Part shown: positions 22,460 to 33,765 of the stretch, in pieces
How positions within the stretch are numbered: position 1 is the first letter of the stretch
Layout of the letters: every line of letters starts with the position of its first letter
NCBI RefSeq assembly: GCF_963855985.1
Contig: NC_087110.1
Coordinates: 7,617,001 to 7,681,000 of the forward strand
DNA length: 64,000 nt
DNA from: Ostrinia nubilalis
Taxonomy: Eukaryota; Arthropoda; Insecta; Lepidoptera; Crambidae
Direction: 5' to 3'
Made by a program: the position numbers and the translations under genes
The notes under the pieces: generated by a model
What the model was told of the DNA's origin: nothing
The model's database searches: none
What the model saw: only the letters and a program-made list of their open reading frames with translations

Positions 22460-23000
22460 TAGGTGGAGATGGTATCATCAAGCTAAAAAGCATTTTATGT
22501 TGTTGCAATAGGTACCAATTTGAAGCAAAAATGTATAGTCTGATGTGATATTTTTGTACCTTTCTATTATGGATTCTTATGAAGTCCTGGGTTCGATCCC
22601 TGTCGTAAGGCAATGCTATGAAAAAACTATTATATTTTGATGGTGGTTTGTAATATTCGTATTACTATATAGCAGAGAAGTTTAGTTTCTTCCGAATTTA
22701 GCAAAACCAAATATTTTTTTTTATGGCATAATTGCCTTACAGGACGGTCTTCTACTTAAAAATAAGTATCCTATTAGCTTACTAACTTTAAAAAGAACAA
22801 AGAACAACACAAGTTAGAACAATGTGTACTTTATTTAGGTCTCCTTCTAAACTGAAAGTGTAAAGTGCGAACTTTATTGTAGCCCTCAGCAAATGTATTA
22901 GAGTTTATTGGAAAAGGTCCAATCTGCAAAGAGTTTTCAATGTCCTAGAACCCTTACTTGTTTTGTGAAATCATGACATGCTTTGTACGGAGAAGAACAA
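22460..23000. other. Intron DNA, nothing recognised
   Basis: AT-rich. A lone pol III B-box-like GGTTCGATCCC near 22591 has no convincing A box in place. Confidence 0.5.
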
Positions 23001-23007
23001 GCTAAAC

Positions 23008-23242
23008 CAGTGGTTCCCAAACTTATTTAGTCTACTGCCCACTTTGAGAATAAATTATTTTTATTGCCCCCCATTTTTGTAGTCAAGAGTCGAGCTCAGT
23101 CGATGTCTAAGAGTCCTCCTAGTAGATGACGTCTCCCATGCCTCTACACAACGTCCCGATTTTTTTTCTGGGTCTCTTACCGCCCCCCTTTAAGCCTGCA
23201 GCGCCCACAAGGGGGCGTTATCGCCCACGTTGGGAAAGACTG
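23008..23242. mobile_element. hAT-type MITE with perfect 8-bp target duplication
   Basis: A 235-bp element starting CAGTGGTTCCCAAACTTATT and ending GCCCACGTTGGGAAAGACTG, the terminal pattern of hAT elements. AGCTAAAC occurs directly on both sides (23000-23007 and 23243-23250), the 8-bp duplication expected of hAT. Non-coding. Confidence 0.93.
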
Positions 23243-23250
23243 AGCTAAAC

Positions 23251-23657
23251 ATTGCTATTGTATCTTAAATAGATGTTATTAGACTGATTTTGTAACAGTA
23301 ATTATGCTGTCGATTATAAATTTAATTAAACAAATAGATTTTTGGATTTAGATTTTTGTAATTAAGACTTTAAGGGTGTTTTTAACATCGTGGGGATTTG
23401 ATCACGCACGCGGTAATACCCCGCAAGTGTGTGTGACAACCGCAAGTTTCCTTTTCATAAAAGTATTACAACATAATCATACACAACACTAGAATCTTAT
23501 TTAGTTGTAAAAAAATGTATCTAAATAATGTCTTGAGTTTTAAGCTGAGGCTAAAGACATAAAATACTTTGATTTAACAGCTCTACCCATCTCTGTCTCT
23601 CACCCTAAGGTGATGGCATGAGTAAAAATAGATACTAACTCCTATTTCAACCACCAG
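23251..23657. other. Intron DNA, nothing recognised
   Basis: AT-rich sequence with no frame or repeat that I can place. Confidence 0.5.
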
Positions 23658-23760
23658 GTTCACCAAAGCCAAGCAAGTGGGTGTGCTGCACTACGAAGGA
23701 GCTATGGAGTCGGAGCCTGAAGGTGACTTGACGTGGGAAGAATCTACCAATGAGGGGCTG
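23658..23760 (+). CDS. Laccase exon (linker between domains 2 and 3)
   Basis: Acceptor CCACCAG, donor CTG|GTGAGT. The first base completes the Arg codon, and it ends in phase 0. It encodes FTKAKQVGVLHYEGAMESEP, then EGDLTWEESTNEGL. The AxQxAxLxYEGA motif closes laccase domain 2. It joins in frame to 28056. Confidence 0.92.
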
Positions 23761-23794
23761 GTGAGTGAAAACACCTGTATTTTTCTATCGTTCG

Positions 23795-23890
23795 TTTCAG
23801 TAAAATTGTCCACTGTTGGAGAAAGATTCCCTAAAGTTTCCACAACGACCGGTCCTACGTTGACCGCATCCAGGCTTCCTTCACACCTTC
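23795..23890 (-). mobile_element. Diverged endonuclease-reverse transcriptase tail
   Basis: TGTCCACTGTTGGAGAAAGA, then TTCCACAACGACCGGT and CGCATCCAGGCTTCC match, with mutations, the copy at 21126. It lies just after the splice donor. Confidence 0.55.
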
Positions 23891-24099
23891 GGATTTTCTT
23901 TAGCGTAGCGATTGTTTTTGTGGTTTCGGTAAAGCAAAGTAGAATCACTCCTATTCTTCCAGTGGATGTCGTAAATTGCGACTAATTGACAAATAGGAGA
24001 ACATTATATCTCCCCAACCTGTCTGACCAGGGTGGAGTGTAGGTCAAATTCTCTATAATGGTTTACCTTCCCAACCTGATGAATAAATAAACAAATAAC

Positions 24100-24225
24100 A
24101 ATCGCGCTAGTATCTTTCGCGCAAATGTCCTTCTCGGTAGTGTCTTTCGCGCTCATGTCTTTTCGCGCTAACGTTCATTGGCGCGTCTTTTCTCGCAAGT
24201 GTCCATGCGCGTAATCCAACTTACC
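24100..24225 (+). repeat. Degenerate short tandem repeat rich in CGCGC
   Basis: About six imperfect units of roughly 18-22 bp with a core TCTTTCGCGC.AA.TGTC: words TATCTTTCGCGCAAATGTCC, GTGTCTTTCGCGCTCATGTC, TTTTCGCGCTAACGTTC and so on. It is unusual in this AT-rich intron for its CpG density. Confidence 0.7.
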
Positions 24226-24229
24226 CCGA

Positions 24230-25540
24230 AAAATAGCACACCGTCTTGCAACTGGAGTATAATAGCACTTTTGGCAAAGCATAACAAAGGCTCTTATTGA
24301 AAAAATCAATACAACTAAGCTAGAATGAGAAGTAGCAAAGATTGATTGTTACTGACTAACGTAAGAGGAATTAAATAAAAGCTACCAACTGTTACTTGTA
24401 AAAATAACAAATGAGCATCAAAATGAAAATAAAAAAATATCGAGTAGTAAAACGTAGGATAATAAAATCTCCAAAACCCTGTGATTGCAACTCCTAAGTA
24501 ATATCAAAATCGATACTTTATTTAAGTACAAATAAAGCTGATCGTAATATTTTTATCACTTTAATATTAGGGCAAAGTGCTTCTATGGGTATGTAGTAAA
24601 AATACTGGCGCTAGTTTTAAAAATGTTAGGGTAGGGATTTCTGTATTCGCTATTGAATAATTTTATACTCTTTGGAAGTTTTTCCTTGCTGTACAGTTTG
24701 AAAGTTTTTGATAACGATTAAATTGCGATAGTTGAAACTTTCTTTACCAAATTATTATTGGTATTATTTAATAAAGTGTGACGTACTAGTGCTATTTGTT
24801 TCAAAGGCAGGTTCGAAAGGTGATACGATACGTTACACGAATACCCTTTCTTGTGAAGTAAGTCAGGAAAAAAGCTGATAAAAGTTGTTTCAATTCTTTA
24901 AATGATTAAATTTTATTGCTACTTAATATTTTTTAAGTGTTAGCTGATAAACTTTTGCATAATACCATTTTCGTGAAGTAAACACAATTGAAAATTGTTT
25001 TTTGTAAATTGTTCTATGAAAACTTAACTGAAAAAATCATACAAAATGAAAAATTCACATTCAGCCAAGAAGTACCTAGTCTATAGCATTTTTAACTACA
25101 TTGTTATTGAAATAGCACTTTCATTTTTGTGCAGTGTTTATTTTATGCTTCGCCGTCGTCCGAACAAAGTTCTTTTTTTCCTTTTTTGACTGCTCAACTA
25201 GACTGCTCAACTGCGAATAATTGAGTGAGCAGTGGGGAAAAAGTTTTTTTTTTAACACTAGACGTTTTATATTTTAAAGACATGCGTCTGACTGTACCAC
25301 CTCTGTAGAGCCAAGCAAATCGAATAACCGTGAGTGACGTCGAAGTAAACGACACACGGCGCAGTGGCACTGTAATGAATGAACTTAGCACCGAAAGTGA
25401 CGTGACGTCATGTTTTCATAAATAAAACGACAAATAATATAAATCAGTTTGTATGGTGGTTTATAGAGAAATGCAGGAATGTTAACGCTGTTTAACAAGG
25501 CAATATTAATGTATCTGCTGTCGGTACTATGGGAACTTAC
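24230..25540. other. Intron DNA, nothing recognised
   Basis: AT-rich. A short GACTGCTCAACT duplication occurs at 25188-25213; otherwise there are no features that I can support. Confidence 0.5.
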
Positions 25541-25544
25541 AGGC

Positions 25545-25645
25545 CTTCAATGATTGGGTTTTTATTGGCGGTCAAGCTGAAGATCCTGGCCACACAGGCA
25601 ACTGCATTGCAGTGGTGGGAACAAGAGGTGGGAATAGTCCCGATA
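25545..25645 (-). repeat. GTTAAACTGTCATTGGA-type repeat, reversed partial copy
   Basis: GGGTTTTTATTGGCGGTCAA, then CTGGCCACACAGG and GGTGGGAATAGTCCCG match the reverse of the family copy at 38895-39030. Confidence 0.7.
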
Positions 25646-25649
25646 TATT

Positions 25650-27690
25650 TTATAGGTCCTTATCCTTAATCGTATGTGGGTCTGTAATAGTGTAATGTGA
25701 AATGTAATGTTTTGACATTTTAATGGTAATTAACGTCACTAGTCAATTGACATACTTTTTACAAGCTGTCGAATAGTGAATCAAAAAATCTAATTTTACA
25801 GACAATTGAAAACCGAGTCTTGGTTTTCAGGGCTAGAGTGAAAAATATTATTTAACATAGAACTTATAAGATTAAAATAAAAAGTCATTAGTTATAGTTT
25901 AGCTTTTCTAAAGCACAATGTTCATAATTATACTATCACAATGAAACATAACTACACGAAGCACTCATAAACATTACCTTCCTTCTTCAGTCGGTTAAAA
26001 AGGCCCAGCAGTTGAGACGTCTCTTATCGCAGCGCATTTACGCAGCTCGCAAAATCAAATGGCTTGCAGATGCGAAATCACCCCATCGCTAACGGGGGGT
26101 TTAGTGATGTTAGTTTATAATATTCATCGATATCAATAAACCTTTAAAAATACATTATTTCATTTCATTTAAGAAGACACGTCTAGTCTGTCCGATCCGA
26201 TTCAGTCCAATCAACAAAATTATACTTTTTGTCAAGTAAATATAATTTCTCCAAACTATGTATTAATACAACTGATCAGCTGTTACGAATTGTATCAACT
26301 ATTTTTTTTTCGATCGCAATGTTAATATCATACAAAACTTTTTATATTTTGATCTGCTTTGATAATAACGATATTCCATTTCTATAAAATAAAATGTAGG
26401 GGTTGACGCTATTAACACAATCACGTCACGTTGGTCACGAAAGCCAAATTAATAACCGCTAATGTCGATGCTTTTGTATCGATATCGGCATTCACATTAG
26501 CAGTCCCAGCACTGGCTGGCGCCTCGCCAAGCTATCAGGCTAAGGTGGATTATTAGAATAATCGCTTTACGATTTAGATACTTGAGTTAGAGGAACTTAC
26601 CCTTTTTAGGCTTTTTTAAAAAGTTGGCCAAGTGTTATTGAGTAACAATTTTTTTAAATTAACTCTTTCAACTTTGTTTAATTTCAGGTAGTAGATAAGT
26701 GATCTTACCGAGTTTCTTTTTAATATCTACTTATTTTATAACTACCTAAAATAATTATAAAATAAATTAACGTCAAAAAGCAACTGACTTCCAGCGATAG
26801 ATCATTCGAGCAGTTTTATTTTCAACTTGTTGCTTATTTATCCCAGAATTGGGAACTAGTCATTTTCAACATTATAAATTATCATAAGAATTAATTTTAA
26901 ATCAATAATCATTGTGACGTCAAACGTTACTATTTTCTTGCTCAATGGAGTAACAGCTCATAAAAAAACTCAATTAACGGTAATGTCCAATCCCTAGTTG
27001 CTTATTTTGTGTTCCTAAAATACCATCATCATTTACATATCTATTACGTTCACTTTTGTCCTTTCATTCGCCTTTATGGTTACTGATAAGATATCAGAGA
27101 GGAATACTCGTACCGCAACAAAATATGTAAAGTTTATCACAATACGGAGTCCCGAAATTATTCCCTAGAGTGTTAAATTATTCACACGAGTACTTGTGGC
27201 TTTGGTAAAGAAGATTTTAAAATTCCAACGCCGTCTTCAAGTTGTTTTTGAGCCTTTGAACCCATCGAAATTGAAAAATATACCTTTTCCAATCTTTTGG
27301 GAGAGCAATATTTATGCATTTTTGATATTTCTACAAAAGCATAAGGTAGGTAGGAATAAGCAATAGAGCAAAACATGCCTATATTATTTTCCAAGCATTA
27401 TGTCACTATTTGTAAAAAAGGAAAGCAAAATATTGCTACTTCCTGGCGTTTCCTACAGTTTCTTAAAAGCTTTAACTAGGATCTATTCACAATATCCGTG
27501 AAGCGATTAACGTGTTCGGCTAGTTCAGTATCAGTGTTTCAGTGATGCGTCAGTGATACAGCTAACACATGTCAGTCTTCAGTTTACGTAGCTTCAGACG
27601 TCTGTTATGCACCTGCATAACGTCACGGACCTCCGTGACGGAACTGAGCGAACACGATGATGGAACTGTGGATTCAAGGATATGACTGTG
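25650..27690. other. Intron DNA, nothing recognised
   Basis: AT-rich with no supported frame. Possible ancient repeat near 26015-26160, not classified. Confidence 0.5.
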
Positions 27691-27696
27691 TGTGAC

Positions 27697-27905
27697 CATT
27701 AAGGTCATAGCAGACTTATTAACTCGGAAAGGGATCAACACCGTATCACTTTTCGCGAGCTGTCATCGCCTTTCGCGCGCTGTCAACCGCGAGGCGAGGT
27801 GTTTACGTTACGGATAAGTGTGCGTTGCAGTATGGAGTTTCATACAAAGAATACTGACTGCCTCGAGTTGATACGATTACGATCCCTTTTCGGGTTGATT
27901 TTGAT
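27697..27905 (+). mobile_element. MITE of the AAAGGGATC family, best copy
   Basis: Begins AAGGTCATAGCAGACTTATT, then AACTCGGAAAGGGATC; ends GATCCCTTTTCGGGTTGATT as an inverted match. The interior has the CTGTCAACCGCGAGGCGAGG and CTCGAGTTGATACGATTACG words. It lies 150 bp upstream of the acceptor of the next laccase exon. Confidence 0.75.
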
Positions 27906-28055
27906 TGACGTCCTTTAAACGGAATTAATCATATATCTCATTCCTATAATCCATGTAGCTGTGGTGTTCTTTAATTTTTATATACTGAGGAGTAGCCCAT
28001 AAAACTTGTCAAATTTTCTCTGTACGGTTTGTTTCAAGTCCGTTTTCTTCCACAG

Positions 28056-28242
28056 CAACTAAACGCCCTGAATAAAGGGGAAGAAGAAGATGAGACCATC
28101 AGCGTGGCTGAGATGAAGTCTTTAGCTGGCTACGACGACAGTCTGAAGGAGATACCAGATTACCGTTTCTACATCGCGTACGACTTCTACGCTAAGAACA
28201 ACTCGCACTACCATAGGTCTCCGTATTATGGATATTATCAAG
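28056..28242 (+). CDS. Laccase exon (domain 2-3 linker)
   Basis: Acceptor TTCCACAG, donor CAAG|GTAAGT. It enters in phase 0 and exits with one base. It encodes QLNALNKGEEEDETISVAEM, then KSLAGYDDSLKEIPDYRFYI and an aromatic end (HRSPYYGYYQ). The LNxLN...I.V..L match is typical of the start of insect laccase domain 3. An acidic run (EEEDE) sits near its start. Confidence 0.92.
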
Positions 28243-28336
28243 GTAAGTGTATTAATCTAGAAATATCTTTAGAGTCAGAAAGATTTGATTGTTTTCTACT
28301 GGGTCAATTTGAGAAATTATTTCATCATTAGATTCA

Positions 28337-28375
28337 CAAGGCAGTACGAGGTTCGCCGGGTCAGCTAGTTATTAG
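28337..28375 (-). repeat. Short RTE-like retroposon head fragment
   Basis: On the minus strand it reads CTAGCTGACCCGGCGAACCT, the conserved start of a very common insect retroposon tail (compare 35133 and 37355 here). Only about 35 bp is present. Confidence 0.45.
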
Positions 28376-28690
28376 TGAGCAGAAAGAAAGAAGAAGATAT
28401 TTAATTTTGAAACGGACTCTAAAACACAAGCCCCGTTAGACCCGTTAGAGCTTTTGTTTTTAACTGTTTTGAATCTGGTGATGGCAATATAGGACCAATG
28501 TAGGACTAGAAAACTTGAGTAACGGATGTTTTGGATATATTTTAGTAGAATACAGTTTTCATGTCCTGACTATTCCAAATTGCCATTGGAAATCACAAGA
28601 CTGATTAACCTACATCTCAAAGTTGCCTCCTAATAAAAACTAACATGGCTAAGGTAGTCAGTAATCACATTCCGTCTTCTTTTGTTACAG

Positions 28691-29433
28691 TTCCAAATAA
28701 ATCCAATCGTTTATACACTCCTCAACTGAACCACATCAGCATGAAGATGCCTTCGAGCCCTCTGATGATCACCAGGCCGTCTGCTGACAACTTCTGTAAC
28801 AGCTCCAGCATCGACGAGGCCTGCGAAGAAGGGTACTGCGAATGCTCGCACGTTCTCTCCGTCAAACTAAACTCGGTCGTCGAAGTCATCATCTTGGACG
28901 AAGGAGTCACTTTTGACGCAAACCACCCTTTTCATTTACACGGCCACAGTTTCAGAGTTGTAGGAATGAGACGGCTAGCTAATGAAACAACTATTGATGA
29001 AGTCAAAGAGTTCGACGAAGCTGGTCTTCTCAAAAGGAATCTGAAGAATGCACCGATCAAAGACACTGTTACAGTTCCTGATGGTGGCTATACTGTCATT
29101 AGGTTCAAAGCAGACAACCCAGGATATTGGCTTTTCCATTGCCATATCGAATTCCATGTTGAAGTGGGCATGGCTCTGGTCTTCAAAGTGGGTGAGCATA
29201 AAGACATGGCCCCTGTTCCTAGGAACTTCCCTACCTGCGGCAGTTACATGCCTGATAACATGTTAGAACATGCCACTACAGAGAAGCCTAACAATGACGT
29301 CATTTCTATCAGCCATTGGTGGCCTGTGGTTGTTATTAACAATACGACGTCTGCTGCTAGTGCAATAAGTTATCCATCTGGAGTATTATCAGTATGTTGT
29401 ATTTGGCTATTGAATTTTTTTCTCGGTAGGTAA
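28691..29433 (+). CDS. Laccase terminal exon, copper-binding C-terminal domain and stop
   Basis: Acceptor TTGTTACAG; the first two bases complete the split codon. It encodes about 247 residues of cupredoxin domain 3. Copper ligands are visible: HPFHLHGHSF (from 28924), which binds type 1, 2 and 3 copper, and HCHIEFHVEVGM (from 29137), with the type 2/3 His-Cys-His pair, the type 1 Cys/His and the axial Met two residues after the valine-rich turn. Conserved WLFHCH and FPTCG stretches are also present. The chain ends in a hydrophobic run (VLSVCCIWLLNFFL) after an NN/SA-rich spacer. This suggests a GPI signal or a C-terminal membrane anchor, unlike fully secreted laccase-2. Stop TAA at 29431. 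All ligands needed for activity in this domain are present. The exact paralogue (MCO1/laccase-1-like versus others) is not decided. Confidence 0.95.
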
Positions 29434-30655
29434 TATTAGGTAACTTTTAGATTTGTGACTCAAATTTTAGTTGATCTTTTTGTGTCTACGAGAAGATTTT
29501 CAATACAGATATTATACGAGATTGTACTTACATTACAGTATCATAAGATTCATTTGATTAATGCATTTGCCTTTCAGTGTTATTTATTGGACAGTACTTA
29601 CTTTATTTATTTATGTTTATTATTACCACAATGCGAAGTCTACTCAAATGCACATAGTTTTGTATTATAATAATTGTCAATAATTGAAATTATTGTCTGT
29701 GATTCGATTGCGTATTGCTTGCCAAAAATGTATAACGTTTCTATAGGAATGTTTTCATGTATTATTATGAAAATGTCGCTGATGATATGTGATATTACTT
29801 AGTTAAGCTAGCTGTAACGTTATTGTTAAGTAGTGTAGTTATTTTATATGCAATAAGTACATTCATAGTTGCAAAAATTTAGTGTTTTTCATTTACCTTA
29901 AAATCTGCAATTTTTCTGACCTTGAAGGTGTAAAAATGTTCATTGTAACTTAGTAAAGGTATGGATTTAAATACGTTAGTAAAATAATTTCTGAGGCAAA
30001 AAATTCCCAACGATTTATGATTCACAAAAAAGATTTTTTGAACCATCAAGTTAATTCAGTCAGAATCAACATATTTTTACTTCGTCAATCCTTAAATTGC
30101 ATTTATTACGTTTTCCCACGAGATTTCAGGCAGAAAGTCGTTCATTTGAAGCGAGCAAGCTTTAAAAAACGTAAAATAGAGATGAAGGGAATTTAAAAAG
30201 GTCGTAAACAACATCTGATGAAACTTTTATATTTTAATATTATGTAAATACATTGCGTGACCTTGTAGAATGTTTTGCAAGCCTTGTTTATGGGGGAAAT
30301 GAGATTTTACTGGAATGAGGGTGAAGTTATTCACCTACGAATAACATTGTACCTTGATTACTTTGTTCGGGACTTGAACAAAGAAACGATTACATTTTTG
30401 TTGGTTTTACAGAACTCTGTGGAACTCGCTGGGTGATTTTGTTATAAAATGTTTAGGGAATGTACGGTACGGTTATAAGGATATTTACCTGAATTTGAAG
30501 CATATAAATTGGGTATTTGACATTTGTATCACTAACAATTAATTAAATGAAGAATATTAGTGGCTTCGAAATAAAAAATCGGCTTGTGTTGCTACAAAAT
30601 CAATTAGAGAATCACATTATCATACTCAAATTAAATTTCTTTATTGCTTGTGTTC
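29434..30655 (+). other. Laccase 3' UTR and downstream flank
   Basis: AT-rich DNA after the stop codon. The 3' UTR must start here, but I cannot fix its end. An AATAAA lies near 30570, while canonical signals closer to the stop are not obvious. No other frame is supported. Confidence 0.5.
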
Positions 30656-31450
30656 TATACAGGGTGTTAGGTAAATGGGTATATGAGCCGACACTAGCCC
30701 ATGTTAACATGGTCATGGTATGGTGAAGTCAGAAAATTGATATCTTCATTTTAATTATTTCAATTTTCATACAAATCGGATTTTATAAACAATATTTTGT
30801 ATGAAAATAAAAAAAATAAAATGATGTTATCAAAAGACAATGCCGGAAATTGGCGTCTTTTTTTTTTCGCGCGGCCATCGACCAAACCGTGTTTTTTGAT
30901 TACAAAATAGTGTAATAAACCAAACTTACTATGATATGTATACCTCTAAACTCAGTCTGAACTGAGTTACGAGCATCAGAAGTTTGATGATTTTCATACT
31001 AGATTTGCTGTTTGCGCGCAAGTTTTGTAAGAAATTGCAACAAAATAATGACATTGTATGTGTAAACAAACAATACCATCCATTAAAGGCTCCAGACATC
31101 AGTATGCAGCAGAATCAGCGCAATAAAAAAATAGCGCAATATTTTGTTGCAATTTCTTACAAAACTTGCGCGCAAAAAGCAAATCTAGTATGAAAATCAT
31201 TAAACTTCTAATGCTCGTAACTCAGTTCAGACTGAGTTTAGAGGTATACATGCCATAGTAAGTTTGGTTTATTACACTATTTTGTAATCAAAAAACAAAG
31301 TTTGGTCGATGGCCGCGCGAAAAAAAAAAAGACGCCACCTTCCATACAAAATCTGGCATTGCCATTTCTGACTTCGCCATACCATTTATATGCCCATGTT
31401 AACATGGGCTAGTGTCGGCTCATATATTCATTTACCTAACACCCTGTATA
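30656..31450. mobile_element. Long foldback element (about 0.79 kb)
   Basis: Two inverted arms of roughly 350 bp around a loop of about 90 bp (centre near 31080). The ends pair TATACAGGGTGTTAGG with CCTAACACCCTGTATA. Further paired blocks are ATGAGCCGACACTAGCCCAT (near 30683) with its complement near 31410, the GGCGTCTTTTTT and CGCGCGGCCATCGACCAAAC blocks, ACTCAGTCTGAACTGAGTTA (30951) with its complement, and GCGCGCAAGTTTTGTAAG with CTTACAAAACTTGCGCGC. Mismatches and indels are few. Small frames inside are not conserved-looking. Confidence 0.9.
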
Positions 31451-32056
31451 CATCTAAACACATTGAACCTAACTTAATAACCCATTACTACGTAGGTTAT
31501 TGCAATGTTAGTGGAGAGCAAAACTTTTTGACAGACATAAAAAGTAGGTACGTCAGTTGGTCATAGGTTTTTGGCGATATAGATCACACAGTGTTATTTT
31601 CAGGCTATGTTTTGTTTTGGATGTAGACTTTCATCAGCTTGATTGCCCTGTCCAATCAAGCCGTATTTCGCATCTATGGCGAATCAAAATTTTACGGTGC
31701 GTTTGTTGCAATAAAAAGCGAAAAACCAAAAAATTTGAGCAGCTTGTATTTGAAAAAATAATTTTCTTAAGTTTGGATCTCTGAGGTCTTTAAATTATTG
31801 GTCTGATAAAGCTGTCAGACTCCTACAGTGTCCTAAAGCCTACACCAGCCTCCCATACAGAGTAATATTTGTGACAGAAGTGGCTACGTCAAAAAAACCG
31901 CAGCGATTTTGGAATTAAAACTGTCACGAACTGTCACTGTAACTCTGTCTACTAGAGGTTGTAGGTGGTGTGATCTTCATTTTATGATGAAGAAGATTTC
32001 TCGGCTCATACCATAATACAAGATTACATATAAGTACGTGCCTATATAAGTATGTA
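31451..32056. other. Intergenic DNA, nothing recognised
   Basis: No supported feature. A 75-codon frame at 31557-31784 has no motif that I know. Confidence 0.5.
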
Positions 32057-32248
32057 CTAGCGGCCGCCCGCGACTTCGTACGTGTGGATCCCGCTTTACC
32101 CCCTTAGAGGCAGAGTTTTGCAAAATCCCGTCTTATAGTGAGCACCTACGTTCTAAAAGGAACCCCCATGCAAAATTTGAGACTCCTAGCACTTGTAGTT
32201 TCTGAGATTTCGTGATGAGTGAGTGAGTCAGTCAGTGACCTTTCGCTT
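32057..32248 (+). mobile_element. Retroposon tail, CGCGACTTCGTACG family, second copy
   Basis: Shares the words listed for 17468-17668. It is fused at its 3' end directly to a 5'-truncated MITE (32249-32386). Confidence 0.65.
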
Positions 32249-32386
32249 TCACAAACGATGCTTGCTTAGTGAAGCAGCAAATCGAAGGCACAGCGTTGAA
32301 TAGAGCTCTGTGATTGGTTCATGTGTCACTCTGTGCGTCCACGCGCAATGTGAGACCATAGAAATGTTTATGAATACGGGCGTTAG
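32249..32386 (+). mobile_element. MITE CGCCCGTATTCAC family, left end missing
   Basis: Starts at CACAAACGATGC and ends ATGAATACGGGCGTTA. The first dozen bases of the terminal repeat are replaced by the retroposon next to it. Confidence 0.8.
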
Positions 32387-33155
32387 ATACAGTCCTATAG
32401 AATAAACAAAAAATCTCCCCCAAACACACAGATAAACATTGATATCTCCAGGGAACTTCACCAATTAAGATAGCGAGAGGCGAGGGCCTAAATCAGGGGC
32501 AAAAGAAAGGTTGAAGTAATAAATATAGTTGAAAGATGGGTGGGGCTTTTAGGGTAAATGGGAGAAAAATAGGCAATGCTGCCACTTATCTTAGATCTTT
32601 GCTTGCGTATATTACGGCCCTTGGGCGACTGTCACACCGTAATTGAATTGGCGGTCAAGCAGTTCACACCGAAGTTATGGTCATGCTAATCTTGGTAATA
32701 ATAGGAGGTAGAAAAACTTATTGAAAAGTATTGAAGGGCCGTAGAAATATTATATTACAAGGAAAAATTTGAAGTGATGATATTATAGAAAAAAAAAATT
32801 GCAGTGTGAATTACGTATCTTAGCGCAAACAGCCGCGAAATTTGGTTTCGGTTTGACGTTTAAAGTTCACTGTGGACCCCCTTAATCATCCCAGACCTGG
32901 ACCTGCCCACGCCATAAACAAAAGAAGAAGATGTCTTGAAGAGTCTTATCAATCTAAATAAGTAAGGAATATAATTATAAGACACTTAAAATCTGCTTGT
33001 TTAATTTTTATGTACTCGTATCTACGTTATTTAAATCAAGCCGATGAATATCCATCCATCAACCGTGTTTTGGCCAAACCCTGGCCCCTACTACCATGTA
33101 AATAATGTTATTGAATGATCAACTAAGCCTGCATGATGGAACTTGCTATACAAAC
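32387..33155. other. Intergenic DNA, nothing recognised
   Basis: AT-rich with no supported frame, repeat or RNA. Confidence 0.5.
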
Positions 33156-33156
33156 T

Positions 33157-33273
33157 AACGCCCTTGCTTGTGAAGCAACAAATGGAACGCACAGCGTTGA
33201 ATAGAGCTCTGTGTCACCCTGTGCGTCACCGCGCTCTGTGAGACCTCATAGTAATGTTTGTGAATACGGGCGT
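33157..33273 (+). mobile_element. MITE CGCCCGTATTCAC family, internally deleted copy
   Basis: Starts AACGCCC and ends GTGAATACGGGCGTCA. It lacks the TATTCACAAACGATG part of the left end and the GATTGGTTCG block. Confidence 0.75.
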
Positions 33274-33600
33274 CAGTTTAAAAAAAGTTCGCAGTAAAAT
33301 TTTTCAAGAAAAAAGAAAGCGATTACGCGTCGGTGTGACAGCCAGCCGTTTCGTCGCACGTTCCCTCCAGGATTGGAAGTATTCCCTTTGATGGAATTGG
33401 GACATATTGATTTTAGACTTTGCACTCGCAGTGTTAAAAGGAAATCACGGCCGAAATTGAAGGGCATGAATAAAGCCCCGAACATTTAGGTACACGTTTG
33501 TGTTTATAGACACTTGTAAGTGTTTTTTTTAGGTCACGTGTGTTTGTTGAATAAAACTTTTACACCCCTTCTCCTTTTCCTTGGATGTCATAAGAGAAGG

Positions 33601-33765
33601 CTACTAAATGACTCGATGATGATGATGATGATTTATTTATTTATTTATACTTTTGCACATATAATACAAATAAAGAGAAAAAAATACGAGTATAATACTG
33701 ATGTACATTGGCGGACTTAATGCCGGGTGGCATTCTCTGCCAGTCAACCACAGATCTAGCAGAGA
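33601..33765 (-). mobile_element. LINE 3' tail with ATG and ATTT microsatellites
   Basis: GATGATGATGATGATG, then ATTTATTTATTTAT and CTTAATGCCGGGTGGCATTC (a small hairpin) and CTGCCAGTCAACCAC. This resembles the 3' UTR of common lepidopteran non-LTR elements in reverse orientation. Confidence 0.55.

Noticed and set aside
22575..22620. Possible tRNA gene (GGTTCGATCCC B-box-like words here and near 14962, 17702, 54367)
   Set aside because: I could not find the matching A box and four-stem folding at tRNA spacing. At best they are SINE remnants.
28337..28375. Possible small exon between the last two laccase exons
   Set aside because: The sequence matches the head of a common retroposon, and the laccase frame joins cleanly from 28242 to 28691 without it.
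30984..31193. 69-codon frame inside the foldback element
   Set aside because: It spans one arm and the loop, with no motif and no matching frame in the other arm that would suggest coding.
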